A stretch of 49,732 bases of DNA from Lachnospiraceae bacterium (GCA_017962825.1 JAGCUO010000068.1:1-49732), one strand, 5' to 3'. Shown: positions 7,915-16,926, numbered from the stretch's first letter. Notes: generated from the letters alone by a model not told the origin. Translations and numbers: made by a program.

Positions 7915-9384
7915 GTGTATCTTGTTTACAAGAATAACATCCAAATGTATCTGGTAAATGAAAACATTGTAATTAAGACATGGAATCGTTTCTTTACCCT
8001 GAAAGAAGACAAAGAAACTTTTGAGATGATCAAAAGAGTTATTAATGCCGTCAGGACTCCTGTCACATACGATAAGATCCTGAGCGCATTGGGTGATGAG
8101 AAGAAAAAGATCGACAAGGCGATTTCCGTCTTATTAAAGACCAATGTGATTATGGCAGCCGAGGATCCGTCACTTTTTGAAAACAAGTATTTATATCATT
8201 ACGAAAACCCGCTTTTGATCGTTGAGAATATGAAAAATAAGGCGGTGCAGGTAAAGGGTGTTCCCGAGGAAATCTGTAAGCTTTTGAAGGATGAGGGAAT
8301 GAAACTTTCCGATGAAGCAGGGGATTATGCTCTTGTATGGAACAGCGGATCGTTGGCGGATATCAGTGAGAGCGTTTTTGCAGGCAGAGCTGAGATGACA
8401 ATAGTCTGCGGTGTGGAAAACGGCACCTATTACATGATCATTGGAGATAAAAATACCAATGATATCAGAAAAGCCGGATATTATTTTAAAAATATAGAAT
8501 CTGAAAAGACCAATGACAATCAGAAGATAATCTTTAACGAAGTATTTGTTAATACCTGTATCAGGACTTTCTTCGCCGGCCGGGATTCCAATTTTATAAC
8601 CGTAAGTCCTGATCTGTCGGTTAAGAAAGAAACACTTAACTTTCTTCTGATCGAAGCTTCGAATAAAGAGAAGAAGATAACCGAAGATGTACTTTCCGGC
8701 GAGTCAAGGGAAGTCTCATATCCCGATTTTGATGTCTATGTTAATGATCTTCCCTTTGTAGGATATTTCGGAAGCATGAAACGGGATCAGTTCCCTGTCC
8801 CCAAGCAGGAGTTGTGGCTGATCGATAAGAGCGGGAATGTCACGGATAAGATTCTTTCCGCAGGTGATAAGTGTGAGACAGCAATGCTTAAATGCGCCGG
8901 AGATGCCTTGAATCGTTTTTTCGGAGAGAATTACCGAATATTCGACGATAAGAATACTTATTATTTCAATCTTCTGGCGGATAAGCTTTTCGAAACCGAT
9001 AATCTGCATTTCCCTTTGGAGTCGGGACTTGCCGAAGATGGAATTAAGATCAGTTGTTACATACACAGCATATTTAAGATCGGTAAGGTATTTGTCGGAA
9101 CCGGCGAAAAGAGAGTTTCTTTCAATAACTGCAGAGGAAATACTCTTAAGCAGGAAATCAGTTATGCACTGATCGAGATCGGATGTCCCGTTAACCGGGC
9201 CATTGATCTTTCGGAAAAGGTATCCGGATCTGTTACCGGATTAGATGAAGAACAGGATATCGAAGCACTGAATATGAGATTGTTGTCATACCTTACGGAT
9301 ATAGGCACAGGTGTTTACGAAGTATTTAATGAATACAGCGAGATGCTTCGAGAACAGGGCATATATCTGGGAAGACTTAAATAG
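7915..9384 (+). CDS. RRE/ocin-ThiF-like cyclodehydratase partner (LazD/TbtF-like)
   Basis: A 489-aa protein starting at GTG, with AGAGGTGA about 6 bases upstream. The N-terminal 80 residues look like a winged-helix recognition element (PVTYDKILSALGDEKKKIDKAISVLLKTN), the kind that binds RiPP leader peptides. The rest is weakly similar to ocin-ThiF-like proteins that present the precursor to the YcaO enzyme. No ATP-binding glycine loop and no CxxC zinc pairs are seen, so it is unlikely to be a catalytic E1. It lies directly upstream of the YcaO gene, as in laz and tbt clusters. The identification leans heavily on context. Confidence 0.65.
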   Translation: MYLVYKNNIQMYLVNENIVIKTWNRFFTLKEDKETFEMIKRVINAVRTPVTYDKILSALGDEKKKIDKAISVLLKTNVIMAAEDPSLFENKYLYHYENPLLIVENMKNKAVQVKGVPEEICKLLKDEGMKLSDEAGDYALVWNSGSLADISESVFAGRAEMTIVCGVENGTYYMIIGDKNTNDIRKAGYYFKNIESEKTNDNQKIIFNEVFVNTCIRTFFAGRDSNFITVSPDLSVKKETLNFLLIEASNKEKKITEDVLSGESREVSYPDFDVYVNDLPFVGYFGSMKRDQFPVPKQELWLIDKSGNVTDKILSAGDKCETAMLKCAGDALNRFFGENYRIFDDKNTYYFNLLADKLFETDNLHFPLESGLAEDGIKISCYIHSIFKIGKVFVGTGEKRVSFNNCRGNTLKQEISYALIEIGCPVNRAIDLSEKVSGSVTGLDEEQDIEALNMRLLSYLTDIGTGVYEVFNEYSEMLREQGIYLGRLK

Positions 9385-9391
9385 GAGAGTG

Positions 9392-11230
9392 ATGTTCCAA
9401 ATGTCTGGTAAGTATATAGATAAAAAGCAGCTGGATTGGGAAGGCCCCGTATTTATATCTTCTTATACCAAGGATTATTCCGATGAACTTATTGAGATGA
9501 TGGCGGGCGGAGAAGAAGTACTGCATATTCATTACGGATGTGATTATCTGGGGATCAGAATTGCAGGTACCTATAGTGATCAGGGTTGTTTTTACTGTTA
9601 CGAAAGACAATTTAATATAAACAATTCTCTCAGGATTGAAAAGTGTGAGTCATGCTTTTGCGAGGAAGGTGAGTTAAGCGATTCGCAAACGAGAGCACTG
9701 AATAGAATTGCCGGTGCGATAGTAAAGAGCCTGTCAGAGAACGAAGCAAACAGAAAATTCACATACTTCATCAGATATAAGGATTATTCCGTAAACAGGA
9801 TCAAGGTCAGGAAACTTGAAGACTGCAAATGCTGCGGATCCAAAGTCGATGATTATGCATGGATCCTCAATATGGATGAAGAGTTTTTTGAAGGTGAGGA
9901 CGGCTACAGAGTTCATAAAAATGTCAATTTGGATGCCATCAAGGATATGACATATAACAGAACTTCGGGACTGTTTCAGTACATATATAAGTATTACAGG
10001 AGTAATTACATTCCGATCATCTGCTCTGAGTTCAATGATGTTGTAACCGGAAGGAGGATAAGAAGCTTCGGAAGGAGTTTCAGTATGTCAGGGGTGGAAT
10101 CTTCTTCAATTCTTGAAGGCCTGGAGAGATATTCGGGAATGATCCCCCGAAAACGCCGCAGCATAGTACACGAAAGGTACAAGACGATTAAAGATACCGG
10201 GATCAATCCGGAGAAGTTTATTCTGAACACCGGACATGATATAGAAAAATTCGGACTCAAACGATACAGCTCTCAGAATAAATACAACTGGATATGGGCA
10301 TATTCATGGAATGATAAGAAGCCCGTTCTGATACCTGAACAAATTGCTTATTACGATGTAAATAAAGACTCTGCGGAAAAAAGATTCGTCTATGAAACCT
10401 CAAACGGAGCTTCCTTAGGCGGAAGCCGTCAGGAAGCAGTTTTATACGGTCTGTATGAGCTTATAGAAAGAGATGCATTTTTACTTGCCTGGTTTAACAG
10501 ATATAAGCCTGTAAAGATCTCTACAGAAAGTATCAGGAATGAAAAGATACTCGATACCATCCGCCTGGTTGAGATGAACGGATATAAGGTTCATATATTT
10601 GATATCACCACGGAAAACAGAGTTCCTGCGGTATGGGTGCTTCTGGAAAATCCCTCTCCGGATGCCGGGGTTAGAAGCTACTCTGCAGCAGGTGCACATA
10701 CCAATCCTTATAAGGCTATTGAAGGCGGTTTGGTAGAAGCAATAACTTCCATGCCGATATATGAAAGTATTCTTCCCGAGCAGGCAGAAAGGGCACATCT
10801 GTTAAATAGAGATTTTTCGCAGGTGACCATGATGGAAGATCACGTGCTTATGTACAGTGTTCCGGAATCCTTCGAAAGACTCAGGTACCTGTTTGAGAAT
10901 GAGGTTTATAAGGACATAGATGAACTGTATCCGGAATGGGAAGAGGTAAAGGGAGAGAGGTCGCTTACCGTGATCTTAACTTCGATACTGGATCGGATCG
11001 CCCAATACCATCCCGATATCATATTTGTCGATCAGACTAATGATCTTATCGAAGGTCAAAATCTGTTCTGTGCAAAAGTGATCATTCCTACAATGCAGAA
11101 CATGTATTTCGGGGAACAGTTTAAGAGACTGAATGTAGAGCGTATACGATGGGGAGCAGTACAGGCAGGATGGAGAGATATACCGCTTGATGAAAAGGAT
11201 ATCAGTAATGTACCTCATCCGTTTCCTTAA
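9392..11230 (+). CDS. YcaO azoline-forming cyclodehydratase with Cys-rich N-terminal domain
   Basis: A 612-aa enzyme that uses ATP to cyclise Cys (and possibly Ser) of the core into azolines. YcaO ATP-binding signatures are GVESSSILEGLERYSG (from about residue 234) and ETSNGASLGGSRQE followed by LYELIERDAF (about 340-360). The protein ends in PHPFP, the C-terminal proline motif typical of azoline-forming YcaOs. The first 190 residues include GPVFISSY, GCFYCYER, CESCFC and CKCCGS, resembling the zinc-binding end of E1-like proteins, so this may be a reduced E1-YcaO fusion. ATG 9392 (4 bases after AGGAG) or ATG 9401 may be the start. It overlaps no neighbour and follows the RRE gene by 7 bases. 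Confidence 0.92.
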   Translation: MFQMSGKYIDKKQLDWEGPVFISSYTKDYSDELIEMMAGGEEVLHIHYGCDYLGIRIAGTYSDQGCFYCYERQFNINNSLRIEKCESCFCEEGELSDSQTRALNRIAGAIVKSLSENEANRKFTYFIRYKDYSVNRIKVRKLEDCKCCGSKVDDYAWILNMDEEFFEGEDGYRVHKNVNLDAIKDMTYNRTSGLFQYIYKYYRSNYIPIICSEFNDVVTGRRIRSFGRSFSMSGVESSSILEGLERYSGMIPRKRRSIVHERYKTIKDTGINPEKFILNTGHDIEKFGLKRYSSQNKYNWIWAYSWNDKKPVLIPEQIAYYDVNKDSAEKRFVYETSNGASLGGSRQEAVLYGLYELIERDAFLLAWFNRYKPVKISTESIRNEKILDTIRLVEMNGYKVHIFDITTENRVPAVWVLLENPSPDAGVRSYSAAGAHTNPYKAIEGGLVEAITSMPIYESILPEQAERAHLLNRDFSQVTMMEDHVLMYSVPESFERLRYLFENEVYKDIDELYPEWEEVKGERSLTVILTSILDRIAQYHPDIIFVDQTNDLIEGQNLFCAKVIIPTMQNMYFGEQFKRLNVERIRWGAVQAGWRDIPLDEKDISNVPHPFP

Positions 11231-11238
11231 AGGATGAA

Positions 11239-12723
11239 ATGATGAAAGATAGGATTACAGAACTTCTGGGTCAGGTTTCTTATAACAGATATGCTCTGGA
11301 GTACAAAAGGGATGATGATACATATGTATATCCGGTTATCACTCCGATGGACGGATGCGAGACGGAAGGGTTAAAACCGGGTTTTGATTATTTTAAGGAA
11401 AGTATGTATCCGCTTACCGAAAGATCATCCGAAACGGATCATCCGATCGAGGAGATTAGGGACTCCATCATACTCGGGACACACGGGATAACAAAGTATG
11501 AATACGATTCCCCATATAAGTTCCACAGACCTGTTCCTTCCGCAAGAGGGTTTCACCCTTGTGAATTATACATACTGTCGGAAGAAGGAGTTAAACGCTT
11601 TAATCCCGTGGAGAATGCTTACGATATTCTCGCTAAAAGTTCTAAGCAGCCCGGTGGTCATGAATTCGAGATTCTTGTTGCAGCCGATGATTGGAGACTG
11701 GGGAAGTACTATGGGAATTTTGCTTACGTTTTAAGTGCCCTTGATGCGGGGCACATAATCGGACAGATAAGCGTTCTTGCTTCCAAATACGGATGCTTTA
11801 CTCAGGTCTCATATGATGTTTCGACAGAGTATACAGATACTCTCTTCATTAAGTATTTAAAGGATCAGGGCCTTGTGGTATTTGCCGGTATAAAGGTCAG
11901 GAAGGATAAGAACTTTGGATCCGGTCTGTATGACTTTCCTGTTAGTGGCAGCAGAAGGATCCTGTACACAGAGCAGCGTAAGAAGCTTTTGCTGAGAAAT
12001 GAAATAGTGGAATTGCGTGAAGCCTGTGATGAGTCTCTTAATCCCAAGAGAATCCTTGCTCCGGAAAGCGACAAAGGGGACTTGGGAGAAATCCCGGGAA
12101 AAAGCATAGGTCATGTACTTAAGGAAAGAACATCGGCTCACAGTCACATCGGTTTAATGAGCATGGATGAGAGTGCAGGCCTTTCGGATAAGCTTGGAAG
12201 GACTGAGAAAGAACTGGCACATTATCTTAAGTTCAGCGGTATAGATAAATATACAAATATTTATATGTATCTAAACGCTGAAGACGTCGAATACGTCAGA
12301 GGCTATTACAAATACGACAACATTATAAAACGCTGGGTTAAAACCTGTGATGCGGATGACGGAGTTGCGGAATGGTACAGGATAATCCACGACAATCACG
12401 AGTTCCTGAATGTCGAAAGTATCCCGATGGTATTTTTCTCGAGTGCAAAGATAGATGTGATCGGAGAAGAATACGGAAACAGACTTATAGATGTCATGTA
12501 CATGCTTTCCGGAGAGATTGTACAGATAATATGTCTGCTCATGACCGGATTTGAATTCTTCTGCAGACCGATAAAGAACATTAACGAAGATAAGATCGAG
12601 GAAAAGCTTCGGATAAATAATTCAACCGAACGTATAACATATGCCGCACTTGCGGGTAAAGCAAACATTGTACAACGAGCTGCGGATACTTCGATATTTG
12701 ACGGGAGGCCCTTAAATGAATGA
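11239..12723 (+). CDS. Nitroreductase-fold azoline dehydrogenase (TbtE / LazF-dehydrogenase-like)
   Basis: A 494-aa protein, about twice the size of a single SagB-type domain. The first half carries the FMN-binding pattern RPVPSARGFHPCELYIL (about residues 96-112) and the helix ALDAGHIIGQISVLASKYG (about 167-185). The second half looks like a degenerate second nitroreductase domain. Such enzymes oxidise azolines to thiazoles or oxazoles using FMN. It begins 8 bases after the YcaO stop (two adjacent ATGs, 11239 or 11242) and its last 8 bases overlap the elimination gene. In lactazole, dehydrogenase and elimination functions are, as I recall, fused in LazF; here they are adjacent separate genes. 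Confidence 0.8.
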   Translation: MMKDRITELLGQVSYNRYALEYKRDDDTYVYPVITPMDGCETEGLKPGFDYFKESMYPLTERSSETDHPIEEIRDSIILGTHGITKYEYDSPYKFHRPVPSARGFHPCELYILSEEGVKRFNPVENAYDILAKSSKQPGGHEFEILVAADDWRLGKYYGNFAYVLSALDAGHIIGQISVLASKYGCFTQVSYDVSTEYTDTLFIKYLKDQGLVVFAGIKVRKDKNFGSGLYDFPVSGSRRILYTEQRKKLLLRNEIVELREACDESLNPKRILAPESDKGDLGEIPGKSIGHVLKERTSAHSHIGLMSMDESAGLSDKLGRTEKELAHYLKFSGIDKYTNIYMYLNAEDVEYVRGYYKYDNIIKRWVKTCDADDGVAEWYRIIHDNHEFLNVESIPMVFFSSAKIDVIGEEYGNRLIDVMYMLSGEIVQIICLLMTGFEFFCRPIKNINEDKIEEKLRINNSTERITYAALAGKANIVQRAADTSIFDGRPLNE

Positions 12724-13597
12724 ATGGCATTCTTACCACATATTCTTATTTGACGGTTTATTACAGGAAAAACTGATATGTGAATGCATCGCTCCTCTTA
12801 TGAAGGAATATCTGGAGAAAAAGGCGATTGAGAAGTGGTTCTTCATCAGATATTGGGAAGGCGGCCCCCATGTTCGTCTCAGATTCCTGGGAGGCGCAGA
12901 CGTAGAGGAGGAGATCACAGGCAGGATTAAACAGTTTGTCGATGAGAATAAGTCGGACCGCGTTCTTGCCAAAGAAGACTATTACAGGAACCATACTTTT
13001 GACGGAGAAGCCGTTGATAGAGATAAGCTCCCCTGGTACGAAAACAACAGCATTCATGCAATAGCTTATGAAAGGGAATATGAGAGATATGGCGGCGAGG
13101 TAACCATCCCTGTTTGTGAGAGTTTATTTATGAGCTCCAGTATTATGGCATCTGATCTGATTGCCGCTACAAGGAACAATATGGGACAGAGAATATCCAT
13201 AGCTCTTAACCTGGTAATAGTTTTCTTGTATGAGCTTGAGATAAAGCCCGAATATTTCTTCTTTTACTATAAAGATGTTTGGGACAAGTTTTTCAAATAT
13301 TCGGAGCTTGAAGGGAATTTCTTCGGAATTCTTAATGTCAGGAACCGTTTAAGCAGCATAGCGGAAGGGATGAGCAGTAACCCTCTATATGTTAAGTGGA
13401 TCGATATGATCTGCGGTGATGTTTCCACTCTGAAAGAAATATGGAAGGACAATCCCGAGAAGTTATATGGGATCGTAATATCCCTGGTACATATGTTTAA
13501 TAATCGTCTTGGGATAATCCCGGACATGGAGAGGCAGATATCTGCTCAGTTTACGAAGGAAGTTGAGGCAATGGGACATGCAATGGAGAATCGATAG
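12716..13597 (+). CDS. Thiopeptide-type SpaB_C protein, probable glutamate-elimination enzyme (TbtC-like)
   Basis: A 293-aa protein with clear SpaB_C/thiopeptide-domain marks: WHSYHIFLFDGLLQEKLI at the start, FFIRYWEGGPHVRLRF (about residues 42-57), EREYERYGG (about 118-126) and the terminal SLVHMFNNRLGI. These proteins remove glutamate from glutamylated Ser/Thr to leave dehydroalanine or dehydrobutyrine, completing the reaction begun by the LanB subunit. It is closer to the family consensus than the 6808 protein, hence the elimination assignment. GGGAGG lies 7 bases before the ATG, and the start overlaps the end of the dehydrogenase gene by 8 bases. Confidence 0.85.
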   Translation: MNEWHSYHIFLFDGLLQEKLICECIAPLMKEYLEKKAIEKWFFIRYWEGGPHVRLRFLGGADVEEEITGRIKQFVDENKSDRVLAKEDYYRNHTFDGEAVDRDKLPWYENNSIHAIAYEREYERYGGEVTIPVCESLFMSSSIMASDLIAATRNNMGQRISIALNLVIVFLYELEIKPEYFFFYYKDVWDKFFKYSELEGNFFGILNVRNRLSSIAEGMSSNPLYVKWIDMICGDVSTLKEIWKDNPEKLYGIVISLVHMFNNRLGIIPDMERQISAQFTKEVEAMGHAMENR

Positions 13598-13616
13598 AAG
13601 AGTCGCAGGTTCATAT

Positions 13617-14372
13617 ATGACCGATAAGATCTACCTTGCATATCACAGGGCTTCTATGATGGATGAGAAACTGGTATCGGTTCAGTCCCCCAATTCGGAG
13701 CAATATGTAGGACCTGTAGATCTTTCCGGATATGAATATATAGATCTTCCGGATATTCATGATATAGCAGATGACGCATGTGTTGATATCTTTGATGTAC
13801 TGAAAAATCGCAGGACTGTCAGATTATTTTCCAAAGACTATACCATGAGCTTTGAGGATTTTTGTAAATTCGTGCAGTTCAGCATGGGAAAGTCATTTGA
13901 AAATAACCACGACTGGACCTACAGAACATATCCTTCCGGCGGTTCCAGATATCCGGTTGATATATACGTTGTCCCGCAGAGGGTTGAGGGGCTGAAGGAA
14001 TTTGAAGTTTACAGACTCGATCAGCCCAATAACAGGCTCTATGACATGGGACGGACTGCCGGTAAGGAAGAGATCAAAAACGCAACATGTGCCACTAAGT
14101 ATGATTACCATGAATACATGGACAGTAATTTATTCATCTTTATGGTGTCTTCTTTTGAAAAAAGCACATGCAAGTACGGTCTTTTGGGATATAGGCTAAC
14201 CTTTCTTGAAGCCGGTCATATCGGGGAAAATCTTTCGCTTGTTGCAGAGAGAATGGGACTTGCAAGCGTACCATTGGGAGGCTTTTATGAAAGGAATATC
14301 AACTCTTTTCTGGGCGCGGATAAGTTTAATGAGACAACGCTTTACTATTATTTGGTAGGAGGGAAACGATGA
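13617..14372 (+). CDS. SagB-type FMN dehydrogenase (second azoline oxidase)
   Basis: A 251-aa nitroreductase-fold protein with a complete SagB pattern: NRRTVRLFSKDYTM, YPSGGSRYPVDIYVV, and GYRLTFLEAGHIGENLSLV continuing into MGLASVPLGGFYE. It should oxidise azolines to azoles. The cluster therefore encodes two dehydrogenases, this compact one and the double-size one at 11239. The start is uncertain: ATG 13617 is used here; ATG 13578 or TTG 13563 would overlap the upstream gene. It shares a 4-base ATGA overlap with the next gene, so the two are translated together. Confidence 0.9.
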   Translation: MTDKIYLAYHRASMMDEKLVSVQSPNSEQYVGPVDLSGYEYIDLPDIHDIADDACVDIFDVLKNRRTVRLFSKDYTMSFEDFCKFVQFSMGKSFENNHDWTYRTYPSGGSRYPVDIYVVPQRVEGLKEFEVYRLDQPNNRLYDMGRTAGKEEIKNATCATKYDYHEYMDSNLFIFMVSSFEKSTCKYGLLGYRLTFLEAGHIGENLSLVAERMGLASVPLGGFYERNINSFLGADKFNETTLYYYLVGGKR

Positions 14373-15295
14373 GTTATGTTTTCCTGAAAAAGCCATACGG
14401 GATCATAAGCGAAGATAACGAGGTTCAGATATACAATTACCTGACTCAGAGTATTGAAAAGACATATCGCTTTGCCGAGAAGGTCCCGAAAGGCTTCTTA
14501 AGCAGAGTGGCAATGTATCAGATAACAGATGCTGAAAAGCTCCTTTCAGAAAGCTCTGATTTTGAGAAAAGCTTCATCGCAAAACTGGTTAAGGAAAACA
14601 CATACGTTCATGTGGTAAATGAGATCACAGAAGAAATATCTCAGACCGAAACCATTATGTATGATGCGGATAAGATCGGAATGACTTACGCTAATTCCAA
14701 TGAAAAGAATGTAAGATACAAGGTTTATAAACATTTAAAGGACAATATGGAAAAGATCAGGATTGTAATAATCGGTTCGGGAATAATAAGTAACAAACTG
14801 GAAGGTGAATTAAAGTGTTTTCCTTTTAAAGAGATCATACATGTGGAGGATTGGTATGAATATAAGGGCGCTGATGAAGGTGTTAACCAAGTTCACTATA
14901 TCTATGTTAGCGATAGTAACGATATTGATAAGCTTTACGACTTTGGGAGATATATGGCTGAAGGGAAGAGAACGTGGAGCCTCGTTGGAGTAAGCAGCGA
15001 TAACCTGATCATAGGACCCACATTTTATCCCGGACAGGTCGGGTGCGTTAAGTGTGGATTTGATAAAGAGTTTTTTGATAATAAATACAATCCCACTTCA
15101 TACGAAGCAAGTATCATTGCAGGAATATTTGCAAGCGATCTTTCCAGGATCATCGGCGATATGCCGGATGCCATAGTTGAGGATATATCGGTAACCATTG
15201 GCAGGGCATTTTGCATAAACCGCAGGACCCTTAACGGGGAGAGCGTAAATCTGAAGTATGACAGTAACTGTGATATCTGTGGGATCGGTAAATAG
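14369..15295 (+). CDS. E1/ThiF-like cyclodehydratase partner protein
   Basis: A 308-aa protein. Its central part has a Rossmann-like start (KIRIVIIGSGIISNKLEGEL, about residues 126-145). Then comes the zinc-site region GPTFYPGQVGCVKCGF and a terminal SNCDIC, giving the two CxxC pairs typical of TOMM E1-like proteins. Such proteins partner YcaO enzymes and often carry the leader-binding element. The cluster has another partner candidate at 7915 and Cys pairs inside the YcaO, so this is a second or divided E1 function. It overlaps the SagB-type gene by 4 bases. Confidence 0.78.
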   Translation: MSYVFLKKPYGIISEDNEVQIYNYLTQSIEKTYRFAEKVPKGFLSRVAMYQITDAEKLLSESSDFEKSFIAKLVKENTYVHVVNEITEEISQTETIMYDADKIGMTYANSNEKNVRYKVYKHLKDNMEKIRIVIIGSGIISNKLEGELKCFPFKEIIHVEDWYEYKGADEGVNQVHYIYVSDSNDIDKLYDFGRYMAEGKRTWSLVGVSSDNLIIGPTFYPGQVGCVKCGFDKEFFDNKYNPTSYEASIIAGIFASDLSRIIGDMPDAIVEDISVTIGRAFCINRRTLNGESVNLKYDSNCDICGIGK

Positions 15296-15316
15296 TTTAT
15301 TAAAGGGATGAAGATT

Positions 15317-16036
15317 ATGAATGCGATCGAATTGAAAAACGTAACCAAAAGCTATCCTAATATTGTTGCGGTAAGTGATGTGTCTTTTGACATTGCAGCC
15401 GGAAAAATCGTCGGGATCATCGGAGCTAACGGCGCCGGAAAAACAACAATGCTTGAAATGATGATGGGTATCCGCAAAGCCACCAAGGGCGAAATAAAAG
15501 TCCTGGGAATGGATATAGACAAAAATTGTCAGGACGTTAAAAGCAGAATCGGTGTTTTGCTACAGGAACAGTGTGTGTATAAGAATGCTAAGGTATCAGA
15601 ACTTTTCGAATTTTTCCATGACTTATATGAAAGTCCCCTGGATATAGATCAGGTTCTGGATATCGTAAATTTACAGGACTATAAAAAGGTCAGGGTAAAA
15701 AGACTATCCGGAGGATTAAAGCAGCGAGTTGCCTTAGGGATAGCTCTGATCAACAATCCCGACATCATCTTCCTGGATGAGCCAACAACCGGACTTGATC
15801 CTGAGGCAAGAAGAGCACTGTGGAAGGCAATCCTCAATTTTAAAAAGGATAACAAAACCGTTCTCCTGTCATCCCATTATATGGATGAAGTCCAGCGTTA
15901 CTGTGATGAGGTGATCATCGTAAAAGGCGGCAAAGTAATAAGGAAGAATACTCCCGATAATCTCGTGGATGAATTGGGAGAGGGCAAGACCATGGAAGAT
16001 GTATATATGTATCATGCGGTAGGGGAGGCAATGTAA
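15317..16036 (+). CDS. ABC transporter ATP-binding protein (thiopeptide export/immunity)
   Basis: A 239-aa nucleotide-binding subunit. It has Walker A GANGAGKTT (about residue 40), signature RLSGGLKQR (about 135), Walker B IIFLDEPTTGLDP (about 155-167) and the H-loop SSHYMDE. It is the CcmA/NatA type that pairs with ABC-2 permeases. ATG 15317 is preferred because AAAGGG lies 9 bases upstream; ATG 15308 touches that site. It lacks a C39 peptidase, in line with leader removal by the cycloaddition enzyme. Its permease follows 1 base after the stop. Confidence 0.93.
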   Translation: MNAIELKNVTKSYPNIVAVSDVSFDIAAGKIVGIIGANGAGKTTMLEMMMGIRKATKGEIKVLGMDIDKNCQDVKSRIGVLLQEQCVYKNAKVSELFEFFHDLYESPLDIDQVLDIVNLQDYKKVRVKRLSGGLKQRVALGIALINNPDIIFLDEPTTGLDPEARRALWKAILNFKKDNKTVLLSSHYMDEVQRYCDEVIIVKGGKVIRKNTPDNLVDELGEGKTMEDVYMYHAVGEAM

Positions 16037-16037
16037 T

Positions 16038-16784
16038 ATGACAAGATCAATGAAATCCTATCTTAAAATTGAATCCATTCTCTTTTTCAGAGAACCTCTT
16101 CAGGTAATCTTTTCATTCTTCTTCCCTGCCGTAATGTTTTCAATATTTGCTTCGGCTTTTTCGGGAAATCTGGAAGGGTCGGAAGAATACTTTAACGCAT
16201 ACATACCGGGATATTTTACAACCGTCATTTATATCGTATCCATGTTTATGATCGGATATCAGATGGTTGCCGATAAAGAAGAAGGCGTTTATAAGAGACT
16301 CAAAGTTACACCCTTTAATATCAAGGATATATATAAGAGCATGGTCCTTAAGTCGGTCGTCCTTTGCACCATAGGAGGCCTGGAGGTTGTTCTCTTGGGT
16401 AAATTCGTATATCATGCCGAACTGACTACTCATTGGGGACAGTTCATAGCTGCATTTATCATAGGAAATGTTGTTGCCGTATGTTCGGGATTCGCAATCT
16501 TTGTACTTAGTAAAAGCTCAAAGCAGGCTTTGACGATCATCATCATTACTTTTTATCCCCTTGTCATGCTGGGAGATAATACATTTCCCCTGTCCATGAT
16601 GCCTGAATTTATCCGTAAGATTGCACCGATCATCGATCCTTTGTATCACCTTAACAGACTGATGAGGGGCGCCTGGGTCGGAGAACTTTTTTCCGAGAAG
16701 ATCAGTATCGTATACGTCTTCGTAACGATCATCGTTTTAGCCGGAATTTCCATAAAATACGATAAAACCGTTGATAATTTCTAA
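16038..16784 (+). CDS. ABC-2 type transporter permease
   Basis: A 248-aa membrane protein with about six hydrophobic segments, the first being PLQVIFSFFFPAVMFSIFASAF and the last near the C-terminus (IVYVFVTIIVLAGI). The ADKEEGVYKRLKVTP segment between helices two and three is a usual ABC-2 permease loop. GGGGAGG lies 8 bases before the ATG. With the preceding ATPase it would export the mature thiopeptide or give self-protection. It is the last gene of the operon that starts at 4218. No obvious resistance gene such as an L11 copy or an rRNA methylase is present. Confidence 0.9.
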   Translation: MTRSMKSYLKIESILFFREPLQVIFSFFFPAVMFSIFASAFSGNLEGSEEYFNAYIPGYFTTVIYIVSMFMIGYQMVADKEEGVYKRLKVTPFNIKDIYKSMVLKSVVLCTIGGLEVVLLGKFVYHAELTTHWGQFIAAFIIGNVVAVCSGFAIFVLSKSSKQALTIIIITFYPLVMLGDNTFPLSMMPEFIRKIAPIIDPLYHLNRLMRGAWVGELFSEKISIVYVFVTIIVLAGISIKYDKTVDNF

Positions 16785-16796
16785 AAAATGATATGC

Positions 16797-16848
16797 GGTA
16801 TAAATTTGGTGATGAGTGGTATTTATATACGCGTATTTAACTGATACG
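16797..16848 (+). promoter_or_regulatory. LytTR-type promoter of the 15-aa peptide gene
   Basis: GGTATAAA (16797) and GTGATGAGTGGTATT (ending 16823) repeat the element at 3780 with 4 mismatches in 27. GGTAT occurs at 16797 and 16818, 21 bp apart. The presumed -10 starts at GATAC 16843, 46 bp from the block start, exactly as at the precursor promoter. Between block and -10 the two sequences have diverged, so the conserved parts are probably under selection as the regulator site. Confidence 0.72.
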
Positions 16849-16878
16849 ATAAAGAAAAAAAAGAAAGGAGATTCCGAC

Positions 16879-16926
16879 ATGTACGTAGTCTGCGATGTAA
16901 GATGGATATGGTATTGGTGGGGCTGA
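16879..16926 (+). CDS. 15-aa Trp-rich peptide, co-regulated with the thiopeptide
   Basis: The frame encodes MYVVCDVRWIWYWWG: one Cys, two Tyr and four Trp in the last seven residues. AAAGGAG lies 8 bases upstream of the ATG. It has its own promoter, of the same kind as the thiopeptide precursor promoter, and a terminator 37 bases after its stop, so it is a complete one-gene transcription unit. It is not homologous to anything I can name. Possibilities are a leaderless pheromone for the AgrC-like kinase (Trp-Trp motifs occur in streptococcal ComS/XIP-type pheromones), a second product, or a membrane-active peptide. A Trp-operon leader is unlikely, as no antiterminator pairing or trp gene is seen. 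Confidence 0.6.
   Translation: MYVVCDVRWIWYWWG

Noticed and set aside
15317-16784. Peptidase-containing exporter that trims the leader
   Set aside because: The ATPase has no C39 peptidase domain and the permease is of the ABC-2 type.
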